This document shows positions 31,801-47,706 of a DNA stretch of 64,000 nucleotides, piece by piece. The position numbers were made by a program, and so were the translations under genes. Source of the stretch: Agelas oroides. Its lineage: Eukaryota > Porifera > Demospongiae > Agelasida > Agelasidae. The notes below the pieces were generated by a model. That model had not been told where the DNA came from. It saw only the letters and a list, made by a program, of their open reading frames with translations, and searched no databases. Positions within the stretch are counted from its first letter, which is position 1. Each line of letters begins with the position of its first letter. The stretch is taken from NCBI GenBank assembly GCA_949130485.1, contig OX422185.1, positions 8,223,127 to 8,287,126 on the forward strand, read 5' to 3'.

Positions 31801-34800
31801 TCCTTGCCTCTACTTGACTCTACTACACCCAACCATGGCTCAACTTGGCTCTCGTTGACTGTGTTACACTCTACCATGGATATACTCAATTGTACCATGG
31901 CTCTACTTGACGCTACTTGATTGTAGGACATTCTACCATGGCTCCACTTGACTCTACTACACTGACCATAGCTCTACTTGACTCTATATGACTCTACTAC
32001 ATTCTACCATTGGTGAATATGACTCTACTTGACCCTACTACACTCTATACCATGGCTCTACGTTGCTATCTTTGGCTCTACTACACACTACCATGGTTCT
32101 ACTAGGCTCTACTTCACTCAACTACACACTACCTTGACTGTACTACACTCTACCATGGCTCTACTTGGCTCTACTTGACTCTTCTACATTCGACCATGGT
32201 TCTACCTGACTCGACTTGACGCTACTACATTCTACCATTCCTCTACTTGTCTCTACATGACTCCATTACATGTTACCATAGCTCTACTTCACTCTACTTG
32301 ACTCTACTACATTCTACCATGGCTCTACTTGACTCTACTTAACTGTACTACACTCTACCTTGGCTCTACTTGGCTCTACTTGACTCTACTACATTCTACC
32401 ATGCCTCTACTTGACTCTACTTGCCTCTGTTATACTCTACCATGGCTCTACCTGGCTATACTACACTCTACCTTGGCTCTACTACACTCCATTACAGCCT
32501 ACTACACTCTACCATGGCTCTACTTGACTCTACTTGACTCTACTACATTCTACAATGGCTGTCCTTGCCTCTACTTGACTCTACTACACCCAACCATGGC
32601 TCAACTTGGCTCTCGTTGATGGTGTTACACTCTACCTTGGATCTACTCCATTGTACCATGGCTCTACTTGATGCTACTTGACTGTAGTACATTCTACCAT
32701 GGGTCAACTTCACTCTACTACACTCTACCGTAGCTCTACTTGACTCTACTTGACTCTACTACACTCTACCATGGCTCTCCTTGCCTCTACTTGACTCTAC
32801 TACACCCAACCATGGCTCAACTTGGCTCTCCTTGACTCTAATACACTCTACCATGACTCTACTTCGTTGTACCATGGCTCTACTTGACGCTACTTGACTG
32901 TAGGACATTCTAACATGGCTCCACTTGACTCTACTACACTGACCATACCTCTACTTGAGTCTATATCACTCTACTACATTTTACTATGGCTGAATATGAC
33001 TCTACTTGACCCTACTACACTCTATACCATGGCTCTATGTTGCTCTCTTTGGCTCTACGTTGCTCTCTTTGGCTCTACTACACACTATCTTGGTTCTCCT
33101 AGGCTCTACTTGACTCAACTACACTCTGCCTGGGCTCTACTACAATCTACCATGGCTCTACGTGGCTCTACTTGACTCAACTACACTCTACCTTGGATCT
33201 ACTACATTCTATCATGACTCTACTTGAAACTACGTGACTCTACTACACTCTACCATGACTCTACCTGGCTCTACTACATTCTACTATGCCTCTCCTTGAC
33301 TCTAGATGACTCTACTACATTCTACCATGCCTCTAATTGACTCTACTTGCCTCTGTTATACTCTACCATGGCTGTACTTGGCTCTACTACACTCTACCTT
33401 GGCTCTACCACACTCCATTAGAGTCTACTACATTCTACCACGGTCCTCCTTGGGTCTACACTTTAGCATTGCACTAACTGGTTCTACTACATTCTCCCAT
33501 GGCTATACTTGACTCTACTTGACTCTACTACATTCTACCATGGGTCTACTTGGCTCTAGTTGACTCTACTGCACATTAAGATACTTGGGTCTCCTTGACT
33601 GTACTACACTGTATCTTGGATCTACTACATTCTACCATGGCTCTAATCGACTCTACTTGACTCTACTACCCTCTACAATGGCTCTACCTGGCTCTACTAC
33701 TTTCTACCATGTCTCCACTTGACTCTACATGACTCTACTACATTCTACTATGGTTCTACTAGGCTCTACTTGACTCAACTACACTCTACCTTGGCTCTAC
33801 TACACTCTATCATGGCTCTACTTCGCTCTACTTGACTCAACTACACTCTACCTTGGATCTACTACATTCTACCATGACTCTACTTGAATCTACGTGACTC
33901 TACTTCACTCTACCATGGCTCTACCTGGCTCTACTACACTCTACCTTGGCTCTACTACACTCCGTTACAGTCTACTACACTCTACCATGGCTCTACTTGA
34001 CTCTACTTGACTCTACTACATTCTACCATGGCTGTCCTTGCCTCTCCTTGACTCTACTACATCCAACCATGGTTCAACTTCGCTCTCCTTGACGGTGTTA
34101 CACTCTACAGTGGATCTACTCCATTGTACCATGGCTCTACTTGACGCTACTTGACTGTAGTACATTTTACCATGGGTCAACGTGTCTCCACTACACTCTA
34201 CCATAGCTCTACTTGACTATACTTGTCTCTACTACACTCTACCATAGCTCTACTTGACTCTACTTGTCTCTACTACACTCTACCATGGCTCTCCCTGCCT
34301 CTACTTGACTCTACTACACCCAACCATGGCTCAACTTGGCTCTCGTTGACGGTGTTACACTCTACCGTGGATCTACTCCATTGTACCATGGCACTACTTG
34401 ACGCTACTTGACTGTAGTACATTCTACCATGGGTCGACTTGACTCTACTACACTCTACCATGGCTCTCCTTGCCTCTACTTGACTCTACTACACCCAACC
34501 ATGGCTCAACTTGGCTCTCGTTGACTGTGTTACACTCTACCATGGATATACTCAATTGTACCATGGCTCTACTTGACGCTACTTGATTGTAGGACATTCT
34601 ACCATGGCTCCACTTGACTCTACTACACTGACCATAGCTCTACTTGACTCTATATGACTCTACTACATTCTACCATTGGTGAATATGACTCTACTTGACC
34701 CTACTACACTCTATACCATGGCTCTACGTTGCTATCTTTGGCTCTACTACACACTACCATGGTTCTACTAGGCTCTACTTCACTCAACTACACACTACCT

Positions 34801-35400
34801 TGACTGTACTACACTCTACCATGGCTCTACTTGGCTCTACTTGACTCTTCTACATTCGACCATGGTTCTACCTGACTCGACTTGACGCTACTACATTCTA
34901 CCATTTCTCTACTTGTCTCTACATGACTCCATTACATGTTACCATAGCTCTACTTCACTCTACTTGACTCTACTACATTCTACCATGGCTCTACTTGACT
35001 CTACTTGACTGTACTACACTCTACCTTGGCTCTACTTGGCTCTACTTGACTCTACTACATTCTACCATGCCTCTACTTGACTCTACTTGCCTCTGTTATA
35101 CTCTACCATGGCTCTACCTGGCTCTACTACACTCTACCTTGTCTCTACTACACTCCGTTACAGTCTACTACACTCTACCATGGCTCTACTTGACTCTACT
35201 TGACTCTACTACATTCTACAATGGCTGTCCTTGCCTCTACTTGACTCTACTACACCCAACCATGGCTCAACTTGGCTCTCGTTGATGGTGTTACACTCTA
35301 CCTTGGATCTACTCCATTGTACCATGGCTCTACTTGATGCTACTTGACTGTAGTACATTCTACCATGGGTCAACTTCACTCTACTACACTCTACCATAGC
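19384..35400. repeat. ~3 kb higher-order repeat, six tandem copies alternating as a ~6 kb dimer
   Basis: A recognisable block begins at about 19384, 22389, 25388, 28310, 31350 and 34016, with spacings of 3005, 2999, 2922, 3040 and 2666 bp. A second block begins at 20970, 23969, 26891, 29931 and 32894. Copies two and four share private variants, and copies three and five share others, so an AB dimer of 5.92-6.02 kb has itself been duplicated. The last copy is shortened by internal loss near 33.93 kb. Translations of equivalent stretches are almost identical, which indicates recent amplification or gene-conversion-like homogenisation. Confidence 0.9.
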
Positions 35401-38400
35401 TCTACTTGACTCTACTTGACTCTACTACACTCTACCATGGCTCTCCTTGCCTCTACTTGACTCTACTACACCCAACCATGGCTCAACTTGGCTCTCGTTG
35501 ACGGTGTTACACTCTATCGTGGATCTACTCCATTGTACCATGGATCTACTTGACGCTACTTGACTGTAGTACATTCCACCATGGGTCAACTTGACTCTAC
35601 TACACTCTACCATAGCTCTACTTGACTCTACTTGACTCTACTACACTCTACCATGGCTCTCCTTGCCTCTACTTGACTCTACTACACCAAACCATGGCTC
35701 AACTTGACTCTCCTTGACTCTAATACAGTACCATGGCTCTACTCCGTTGTACCATGGGTCTACTTGACGCTACTTGACTGTGGGACATTCTAACATGGCT
35801 CCACTTGACTCTGCTACACTGACCATACCTCTGCTTGACTCTATATCACTCTACTACATTTTGCCATGGTTGAATATGACTCTACTTGACCCTACTACAC
35901 TCTATACAATGGCTCTACATTGCTCTCTTTGGCTCTACTACACACTACCATGGTTCTACTAGGCTCTACGTGACTCAACTACACTCTGCCTGGGCTCTAC
36001 TACACTCTACCATGGCTCTACTTGGCTCTACTTGACTCAACTACACTCTACCTTGGATCTACTACATTCTACCATGACTCTACTTGAAACTACGTGACTC
36101 TACTACACTCTACCATGATTCTACCTGGCTCTACTACATTCTACTATGCCTCTACTTGACTCTATATGACTCTACTACATTCTACCATGGCTTTACTTGA
36201 CTCTACTACACTGTACCATGGCTCTACTTCACTCTACTTGACTCTTCTACATTCGACCATGGTTCTACCTGACTCGACATGATGGTACTACATTCTACCA
36301 TTCCTCTACTTGTCTCTACATGACTCCGCTACATTTTACCATAGCTTTACTTGACTCTACTTGACTCTACTACACTCTACCATGGCTCTACTTGACTCTA
36401 CTTGACTCTACTACACTCTACCTTGGCTCTACTACATTCTACCATGACTCTACTTGAAACTACTTGACTCTACTACACTCTACCATGGTTCTACCTGGCT
36501 CTACTACATTCTACTATGCCTCTACTTGACTCTACATGACTCTACTACATTCTACCATGCCTCTACTTGACTCTACTTGCCTCTGTTATACTCTACAACG
36601 GCTCTACTTGGCTCTACTACACTCTACCTTGGCTCTACTACAATCCGTTAGAGTCTACTACATTCTACCATGGCCCTCCTTGGCTCTTCTTGCCACTACT
36701 ACACTTTAGCATTGCACTAACTGGTTCTACTACATTCTCCCATGGGTACACTTGACTCTACTTGACTCTACTACACTCTACCATGGCTCTACTTGGCTCT
36801 ATTTGACTCTACTGCACACTAAGGGACTTGGCTCTCCTTGACACTACTACACTCTATCTTCGATCTACTACATTCTACCATGGCTCTAATCGACTCTACT
36901 TGACTCTGCTACAATCTACCATGGCTCTACTACTTTCTACCATGCCTCCACTTGACTCTACATGAGTCTATTACATTCTACCATGGTTCTACTAGGCTCT
37001 ACTTGACTCAACTACACTCTACCTTGGCTCTACTACACTCTATCATGGCTCTACTTGGCTCTACTTGACTCAGCTACACTCTAACTTGGCTCTACTACAT
37101 TCTACCAGGACTCTACTTGAATCTACGTCACTCTACTAAACTCTACCATGGCTCTACCTCTCTCTACTAAATTCTACCATGCCTCTACTTGACTCTACAT
37201 GACTCTACTACATTCTGCAAAGACTCTACTTGACTCTACGTGACTCTGCTATACTCTACCATGGCTCAACCTGACTCTACTACACTCTACCTTGGCTCTA
37301 CTACACTCCGTTAGAGTCCACTACATTCTACCTTGGCCCTCGGCTCTACTTGCCACTACTACACTTTAGCATTGCTCTAACTGATTCTACTGCATTTTAC
37401 CATGCCTCTACTTGACTCTACATGACTCTACTATATTCTCCCATGGCTATACTTGACTCTACTTGACTCTACTACACTCTACCATGGCTCTACTTGGCTC
37501 TAGTTCACTATACTACACACAATGATGGCTCTACTTGGCTATCGTTGACTCTGCTTCACACTATCTTGGCTCCACTACATTCTACCATGGCTCTAATTGA
37601 CTCTACTTGACTCTACTACACTCTACTGTGGCTCTACTTGACTCTACTTGACTCTACTACACTCTACCATGGCTGTCCTTGCCTGTACTTGACTCTACTA
37701 CACCCAAACATGGCTCAACTTGGCTCTCTTTGACTCTGTTACATTCTACCGTGGATCTACTCCATTGTACCATGGCTCTACTTGACGCTACTTGACTGTA
37801 GGACATTCTACCATGGCTCCACTTCACTCTACTACACTGACCATAGCTCTACTTGAGTCTATATGACTCTACTACATTCTACCATTCCTGAATATGACTC
37901 TCCTTGATCCTACTACACTCAATACAATGGCTCTACGTTGCTCTCTTTGGATCTACTACACACTACCATGGTTCTAATAGGCTCTACTGGACTCAACTAC
38001 ACTCTACCTTGACTCAACTACACTCTACCTTTGCTCTACTACATTCTACCATAACTCTACTTGAAACTACGTGACTCTACTACACTCTACCATGGTTCTA
38101 CCTGGCTCTACTACATTCTACTATGCCTCTACTTGACTTTACATGACTCTACTACATTCTACCATGCCTCTAGTTGACTGTACTTGCCTCTGTTATACTG
38201 TACCATGGCTCTACTTGGCTCTACTACAATCTACCTTGGTTCTGCTACACTCCGTTAGAGTCTACTACATTCTACCATGGTCCTCCTTTGCCCTACTTGC
38301 CACTACTACACTTTAGCATTGCTCTAACTGGTTCTACTACATTCTCCCATGGCAATACTTGACTCTACTTGACTCTACTACACTCTACCATTGGTCTACT

Positions 38401-39975
38401 TGACTCTACTTGACTCTACTACACTCTACCTTGGATCTACTACATTCTACCATGACTCTACTTTAAACTACGTGGCTCTACTACACTCTACCATGATTCT
38501 ACCTGGCTCTACTACATTCTACTATGCCTCTACTTGACTCTACATGACTCTACTCCATTCTACCATGCCTCTAATTGACTCTACTTGCCTCTGTTATACT
38601 CTACCATGGCTCTACTTTAGCATTGCACTACCTGGTTCTACTACATTCTCCCATGGCTATACTTGACTCTACTTGACTCTACTACACTCTACCATGGCTC
38701 TACTTGGCTCTAGTTGACCCTACTGCACTCTAAGATACTTGGCTCTCCTTCACTCTACTACAATCTATCTTGGATCTACTACATTCTACCATGGCTCTTA
38801 TCGACTCTACTTGACTCTACTACCCTCTACAATGGCTATAACTGACTCTACTACTCTCTACCATGTCTCCACTTGACTCTACATGAGTCTACTACATTCT
38901 ACTATGGTTCTACTAGGCTCTACTTGATTCAACTACACTCTACCTTGGCTCTACTACACTCTACCATGGCTCTCCTTGGCTCTACTTGACTCAACTACAC
39001 TCTACCTTGGCTCGACTACATTCTACCATGACTCTACTTGAAGCTACGTCACTCTACTACACTCTACCATGGCTCTACCTGGCTCTACTACATTCTACTA
39101 TGACTCTACTTGACTCTACATGACTCTACTACACACTACCATGGTTCTACTAGGCTGTACTTGACTCAACTACACACTACCTTGGCTCTACTACACTCTA
39201 CCATGGCTCTACTTGGCTCTACTTCACTCAACTACACTCTACCTGGCTCTACTACATTCTACCATGCCTCTACTTGACTCTACATGACTCTACTACATTC
39301 TGCAATGGCTCTATGTGACTCTACATGACTCTGCTAATCTCTACCATGGCTCAACTTGGCTCTCCTTGACTCTAATACACTCTACCATAGCTCTACTCCG
39401 TTGTACCATGGCTCTACTTCACGCTACTTGAATGTATGACATTCTAACATGGCTCCACTTGAGTCTACTACACTGACCATACCTGTACTTCACTCTATAT
39501 CACTCTACTACATTTTACCATGGCTGAATATGACTCTACTTGACCCTACTACACTCTATACCATGGCTCTACGTTGCTCTCTTTGGCTCTACTACACACT
39601 ACCATGGTTCTACTAGGATCTACTTCACTCAACTACACTCCACCATGGCTGTCCTTGCCTCTACTTGACTCTACTACACCCAACCATGGCTCAACTTGGC
39701 TCTCGTTGACGGTGTTACACTCTACCATGGCTCTACTCCATTGTACCATGGTTCTTCTTGACTCTACGTGACTCTACTACACTCTACCATGGCTCTCCTT
39801 GCCTCTACTTGACTCTACTACACCCAACCATGGCTCAACTTGGCTCTCCTTGACTCTAATACACTCCACCACGGCTCTACTCCGTTGTACCATGGCTCTA
39901 CTTGACGCTACTTGAATGTCGGACATTCTAATATGGCTCCACTTGACTCTACTACACTGACCATACCTCTACTTG

Positions 39976-40700
39976 ACTCTATATGACTCTACTACTACTT
40001 TCTACCATTGGTGAATATGACTCTACTTGACCCTACTACACTCTATACTATGCCTCTACGTTGATATCTTTGGCTCTACTACACACTACCATGGTTCTAC
40101 TAGGCTCTACTTCACTCAACTACACTCTACCTTGACTGTACTACACTCTACCATGGCTCTCCTTGCCTCTACTTGACTCTACTACACCCAACCATGGCTC
40201 AACTTGGCTCTCGTTGACGGTGTTACACTCTACCGTGGATCTACTCCATTGTACCATGGCTCTACTTGACGCTACTTGACTGTAGTACATTCTACCATGG
40301 GTCAACTTGACTCTACTACACTCTACCATAGCTCTACTTGACTCTACTTGACTCTACTACACTCTACCATGGCTCTCCTTGCCTCTACTTGACTCTACTA
40401 CACCCAACCATGGCTCAACTTGGCTCTCGTTGACTGTGTTACACTCTACCGTGGATCTACTCAATTGTACCATGGCTCTACTTGACGCTACTTGACTGTA
40501 GGACATTCTACCATGGCTCCACTTGACTCTACTACACTGACCATAGCTCTACTTGACTCTATATGACTCTACTACTACTTTCTACCATTGGTGAATATGA
40601 CTCTACTTGACCCTACTACACTCTATACTATGGCTGTACGTTGATATCTTTGGCTCTACTACACACTACCATGGTTCTACTAGGCTCTACTTCACTCAAC
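39976..40700. repeat. 580 bp local duplication in the satellite
   Basis: The unusual phrase CTACTACTACTTTCTACC, followed by ATTGGTGAATATGACTC, occurs at about 39990 and again 580 bp later at about 40570, with matching sequence after each. This is another, smaller higher-order step. Boundaries are approximate. Confidence 0.6.
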
Positions 40701-41534
40701 TACACTCTACCTTGACGGTACTACACTCTACCATGGCTCTACTTGGCTCTACTTGACTCTTCTACATTCGACCATAGTTCTACCTAACTCGACTTGACGC
40801 TACTACATTCTACCATTCCTCTACTTGTCTCTACATGACTCCACTACATGTTACCATAGCTCTACTTCACTCTACTTGACTCCACTACATTCTACCATGG
40901 CTCTACTTGACTCTACTTGACTGTACTACACTCTACCTTGGCTCTACTACATTCTACCATGACTCTACTTGAAACTATGTGACTCTACTACATTCTACCA
41001 TGCCTCTACTTGACTCTACATGACTCTACTACATTCTACCATGGCTCTACTTGACTCTACATGACTCTACTGCATTCTCACCTGCTATACTTGACTCTAC
41101 ATGTCTCTAGTACATTCTACAATGGCTCTACTACATTCTACCTGACTCTACTTGTCTCCAGTACATTCTACCATGACCCTACTACATTCTTTCATATTTC
41201 TACTTGACTCTCGATGACTCTACTACATTCTACAAAGGCTTCACTTGACTTTACTTGACTCTACAACACTTATGCACGGTTCTACGTGGCTCTTCTTGGC
41301 TCTACTTAACACTACAACAAGCTCTACTACATTCTACAATGGCTCTACTTCACTCTATTTGACTCTACTACACTCTACCATGGCTCTACCGGGCTGTACT
41401 ACATTCTACAATGCTTCTACATGACTCTACATCACTTTACTACATTCTACCATGGCTCTACTTGACTCCATATGAGTCTACTACATTCTACTATGGCTCT
41501 ACTTGATTTTACTTGACTCTACTACATTCTACCA

Positions 41535-43797
41535 TGGCTTTACTTGACTCTACTACACTGTACCATGGCTCTACTTCACTCTACTTGACTCTTCTACATT
41601 CGACCATGGTTCTACCTGACTGGACTTGACGTTACTACATTCTACCATTCCTCTACTTGCCTCTACATGACTCCACTACATTTTACCATAGCTTTACTTG
41701 ACTCTACTTGACTCTACTACACTCTACCATGGCTCTACTCGACTCTACTTGACTCTACTACACTCTACCTTGGCTCTACTACATTCTACCATGACTCTAC
41801 TTGAAACTACGTGACTCTACTACACTCCACCATGGTTCTACCTGGCTCTACTACATTCTACTATGCCTCTACTTGACTCTACATGACTCTACTACGTTCT
41901 ACCATGCCTCTAATTGACTCTACTTGCCTCTGTTATACTCTACCATGGCTCTCCTTGGCTCTACTACACTCTACCATGGTCCTCCTTGGCTCTACTTGCC
42001 ACTACTACACTTTAGCATTGCTCTAACTGGTTCTACTACATTCTCCCATGGCTATACTTGAGTCAACTTGACTCTACTACACTCTACCACGGCTCTACTT
42101 GACTCTAGTTGACTCTACTGCACACTAAGATACTTGGCTCTACTTGACTCTACTACACCCAACCATGGCTCAACTTGGCTCTCCTTGACTCTAATACACT
42201 CTACCATGGCTCTACTCCGTTGTACCATGGCTCTACTTGACGCTACTTGACTGTAGGACATTCTAACATGGCTCCACTTGACTCTACTACACTGACCATA
42301 CCTCTACTTGACTCTATATCACTCTACTACATTTTACCATGGCTGAATATGACTCTACTTGACCCTACTACACTCTATACCATGGCTCTACGTTGCTCTC
42401 TTTGGCTCTACTACACACTACCATGGTTCTACTAGGCTCTACTTGACTCAACTACACTCTGCCTGGGCTCTACTACAATCTACCATGGCTCTACTTGGCT
42501 CTACTTGACTCAACTACACTCTACCTTGGATCTACTACATTCTACCATGACTCTACTTGAAACTACGTGACTCTACTACACTCTACCATGATTCTACCTG
42601 GCTCTACTACATTCTACTATGCCTCTAATTGACTCTACTTGCCTCTGTTATACTCTACCATGGCTCTACTTGACTCTACTACACTGTACCATGGCTCTAC
42701 TTCACTCTACTTGACTCTTCTACATTCGACCATGGTTCTACCTGACTGGACTTGACGTTACTACATTCTACCATTCCTCTACTTGCCTCTACATGACTCC
42801 ACTACATTTTACCATAGCTTTACTTGACTCTACTTGACTCTACTACACTCTACCATGGCTCTACTCGACTCTACTTGACTCTACTACACTCTACCTTGGC
42901 TCTACTACATTCTACCATGACTCTACTTGAAACTACGTGACTCTACTACACTCCACCATGGTTCTACCTGGCTCTACTACATTCTACTATGCCTCTACTT
43001 GACTCTACATGACTCTACTACGTTCTACCATGCCTCTAATTGACTCTACTTGCCTCTGTTATACTCTACCATGGCTCTCCTTGGCTCTACTACACTCTAC
43101 CATGGTCCTCCTTGGCTCTACTTGCCACTACTACACTTTAGCATTGCTCTAACTGGTTCTACTACATTCTCCCATGGCTATACTTGAGTCAACTTGACTC
43201 TACTACCCTCTACCACGGTTCTACTTGACTCTAGTTGACTCTACTGCACACTAAGATACTTGGCTCTACTTGACTCTACTACACCCAACCATGGCTCAAC
43301 TTGGCTCTCCTTGACTCTAACACACTCTACCATGGCTCTACTCCGTTGTACCATGGCTCTACTTGACGCTACTTGACTGTAGGACATTCTAACATGGCTC
43401 CACTTGACTCTACTACACTGACCATACCTCTACTTGACTCTATATCACTCTACTACATTTTACCATGGCTGAATATGACTCTACTTGACCCTACTACACT
43501 CTATACCATGGCTCTACGTTGCTCTCTTTGGCTCTACTATACACTACCATGGTTCTACTAGGCTCTACTTGACTCAACTACACTCTGCCTGGGCTCTACT
43601 ACAATCTACCATGGCTCTACTTGGCTCTACTTGACTCAACTACACTCTACCTTGGATCTACTACATTCTACCATGACTCTACTTGAAACTACGTGACTCT
43701 ACTACACTCTACCATGATTCTACCTGGCTCTACTACATTCTACTATGCCTCTAATTGACTCTACTTGCCTCTGTTATACTCTACCATGGCTCTACTT
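41535..43797. repeat. 1126 bp higher-order doublet
   Basis: Two copies, about 41535-42660 and 42661-43786, share rare variants such as CCTGACTGGACTTGACG and GAGTCAACTTGACTC in the same order, 1126 bp apart. Only a few substitutions separate them. The internal part resembles the 1034 bp unit near 12.5-15.1 kb, so the two families are related. Confidence 0.85.
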
Positions 43798-46740
43798 GGC
43801 TCTACTACACTCTACCTTGGCTCTACTACACTCCATTAGAGTCTACTACATTCTACCACGGTCCTCCTTGGGTCTACACTTTAGCATTGCACTAACTGGT
43901 TCCACTACATTCTCCCATGGCTATACTTGACTCTACTTGACTCTACCACATTCTACCATGGCTCCACTTGGCTCTAGTTGACTCTACTGCACACTAAGAT
44001 ACTTGGCTCTCCTTGACTCTACTACACTCTATCTTGGATCTACTACATTCTACCATGGCTCTAATCGACTCTACTTGACTCTACTACCTTCTACAATGGC
44101 TCTACCTGGCTCTACTACTTTCTACCATGTCTCCACTTGACTCTACATGACTCTACTACATTCTACTACGGTTCTACTAGGCTCTACTTGACTCAACTAC
44201 ACTCTACCTTGGCTCCACTACACTCTACCATGGCTCTACTTGGCTCTACTTGACTCAACTACACTCTACCTTGGCTCTACTACATTCTACCATGACTCTA
44301 CTTGAATCTACGTGACTCTACTACACTCCACCATGGCTCTACCTGGCTCTACTACATTCTACTATGACTCTACTTGACTCCACATGACTCTACTACACAC
44401 TACCATGCTTCTACTAGGCTGTACTTGACTCAACTACACTCTACCTGGCTCTACTACATTCTACCATGCCTCTACTTGACTCTACATGACTCTACTACAT
44501 TCTGCAATGGCTCTACTTGACTCTACGTGACTCTGCTATACTCTACCATGGCTCTACTTGGCTCCACTTGACTGTACTACATTCTACCATGCCTCTACTT
44601 TACTCTACTTGCCTCTGTTATACTCTACCATGGCTCTACCTGGCTCTACTACACTCTACGTTGGCTCTACTACACTCCGTAAAAATCTACTACACTCTAC
44701 CATGGCTCTACTTGACTCTACTTGACTCTACAACATTCTACAATGGCTGTCCTTGCCTCTACTTGACTCTACTACACCCAACCATGGCTCAACTTGGCTC
44801 TCCTTGACGGTGTTACATTCTACCGTGGATCTACTCCATTGTACCATGGGTCTACTTGACGCTACTTGACTGTAGTACATTCTACCATGGGTCAACTTGA
44901 CTCTACTACACTCTACCATAGCTCTACTTGACTCTACTTGACTCTACTACACTCTACCATGGCTCTCCTTGCCTCTACTTGACTCTACTACACCCAACCA
45001 TGGCTCAACTTGGCTCTCGTTGACGGTGTTACACTCCACCGTGGATCTACTCCATTGTACCATGGCTGTACTTGACGCTACTTGACTGTAGTACATTCTA
45101 CCATGGGTCAACTTGACTCTACTACACTCTACCATAGCTCTACTTGACTCCACTTGACTCTACTACACTCTACCATGGCTCTCCTTGCCTCTACTTGACA
45201 CTACTACACCAAACCATGGCTCAACTTGGCTCTCGTTGATTGTGTTACACTCTACCGTGGATCTACTCAATTGTACCATGGCTCTACTTGACGCTACTTG
45301 ACTGTCGGACATTCTACCATGGCTCCACTTGACTCTACTACACTGACCATAGCTCTACTTGACTCTATATGACTCTACTACATTCTACCATTGGTGAATA
45401 TGACTCTACTTGACCCTACTACACTCTATACCATGGCTCTACGTTGCTATCTTGGCTCTACTACACACTACCATGGTTCTACTAGGCTCTACTTCACTCA
45501 ACTACACTCTACCTTGACTGTACTACACTCTACCATGGCTCTACTTGGCTCTACTTGACTCTTCTACATTCGACCATGGTTCTACTTCTCTCGACTTGAC
45601 GCTACTACATTCTACCTTGGCTCTACTACGTTCTACCATGAGTCTACTTGAAACTACGTGACTCTACTACATTCTACCATGCCTCTACTTGACTCTACAT
45701 GACTCTACTACATTCTACCATGCCTCTACTTGACTCTACTTGCCTCTGTTATGCTCTACCATGGATCTACTTGGCTCTACTACACTCTACCTTGTCTCTA
45801 CTACACTCCGTTAGAGTCTACTACATTCTACCATGGCCCTCCTTGGCTCTACTTGCCACTACTACACTTTAGCATTCGTCTAACTGGCTCTACTACATTC
45901 TACTATGCCTCGACTTGACTCTACACGACTCTATTACATTCTCACCTGCTATACTTGACTCTACATGTTTCTACTATATTCTACAATAGCTCTACTAAAT
46001 TCTACCTGACTCTACTTGTCTCCAGTACATTCTACCATGACCCTACTACATTCTTTCATAGCTCTACTTGACTCTCGGTTACTCTACTACATTCTACAAT
46101 GGCTCCACTTGACTTTACTTGACTCTACAACACTTATGCATGGTTCTACGTGGATCTTCTTGGCTCTACTTAACACTACAACAAGCTCTACTACATTCTG
46201 CAATGGCTCTACTTCACTCTATTTGACTCTACTACACTCTACCATGGCTCTACCGGGCTCTACTACATTCTACCATGCCTCTACATGACTCTACATGACT
46301 CTACTACATTCTACCATGGCTCTACTTGACTCCATATGAGTCTACTACATTCTACTATGGGTCTACTTGATTTTACTTGACTCTACTACATTCTACCATT
46401 CCTCTACTTGTCTCTACATGACTCCACTACATTTTACCATAGCTTTACTTGACTCTACTTGACTCTACTTGACTCTTCTACACCCTACCATGACTCTACT
46501 TGACTCTACTTGACTCTACTACACTCTACCTTGGCTCTACTACATTCTACCATGAATCTACTTGAAACTACGTGACTCTACTACACCCTACCATGGTTCT
46601 ACCTGGCTCTACTACATTCTACTATGCCTCTACTTGACTCTACATGACTCTACTACGTTCTACCATGCCTCTTATTGACTCTACTTGCCTCTGTTATACT
46701 CTACCATGGCTCTCCTTGGCTCTACTACACTCTACCTTGG

Positions 46741-47706
46741 CTCTACTTGACTCCATATGAGTCTACTACATTCTACTATTGCTCTACTTGATTTTACTTG
46801 ACTCTACTACATTCTACCATGGCTCTATTTGACTCTACTACACTGTACCATGGCTCTACTTGACTCTACTTGACTGTTCTACATTCGACCATGGTTCTCC
46901 CTGACTCGACTTGACGCTACTACATTCTACCATTCCTCTACTTGTCTCTACATGACTCCACTACATTTTACCATAGCTTTACTTGACTCTACTTGACTCT
47001 ACTACACTCTACCTTGGCTGTACTACATTCTAACATGACTCTACTTGAAACTACGTGACTCTACTACACTCTACCATGGTTCTACCTGGCTCTACTACAT
47101 TCTACTATGCCTCTACTTGACTCTACATGACTCTACTACGTTCTACCATGCCTCTAATTGACTCTACTTGCCTCTGTTATACTCTACCATGGCTCTCCTT
47201 GGCTATACTACACTCTACCTTGGCTCTACTTGACTCCATATGAGTCTACTACATTCTACTATTGCTCTACTTGATTTTACTTGACTCTACTACATTCTAC
47301 CATGGCTCTATTTGACTCTACTACACTGTACCATGGCTCTACTTGACTCTACTTGACTGTTCTACATTCGACCATGGTTCTACCTGACTCGACTTGACGC
47401 TACTACATTCTACCATTCTTCTACTTGTCTCTACATGACTCCACTACATTTTACCATAGCTTTACTTGACTCTACTTGACTCTACTACACTCTACCTTGG
47501 CTCTACTACATTCTAACATGACTCTACTTGAAACTACGTGACTCTACTACACTCTACCATGGTTCTACCTGGCTCTACTACATTCTACTATGCCTCTACT
47601 TGACTCTACATGACTCTACTACGTTCTACCATGCCTCTAATTGACTCTACTTGCCTCTGTTATACTCTACCATGGCTCTCCTTGGCTCTACTACACTCTA
47701 CCTTGG
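46741..47706. repeat. 483 bp higher-order doublet
   Basis: Copies at about 46741-47223 and 47224-47706 both begin with CTCTACTTGACTCCATATGA and contain TTGCTCTACTTGATTTTAC, TCGACTTGACGCTACTAC and CATTCTAACATGACTC in the same order, offset by 483 bp. Few differences are visible. Confidence 0.85.
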
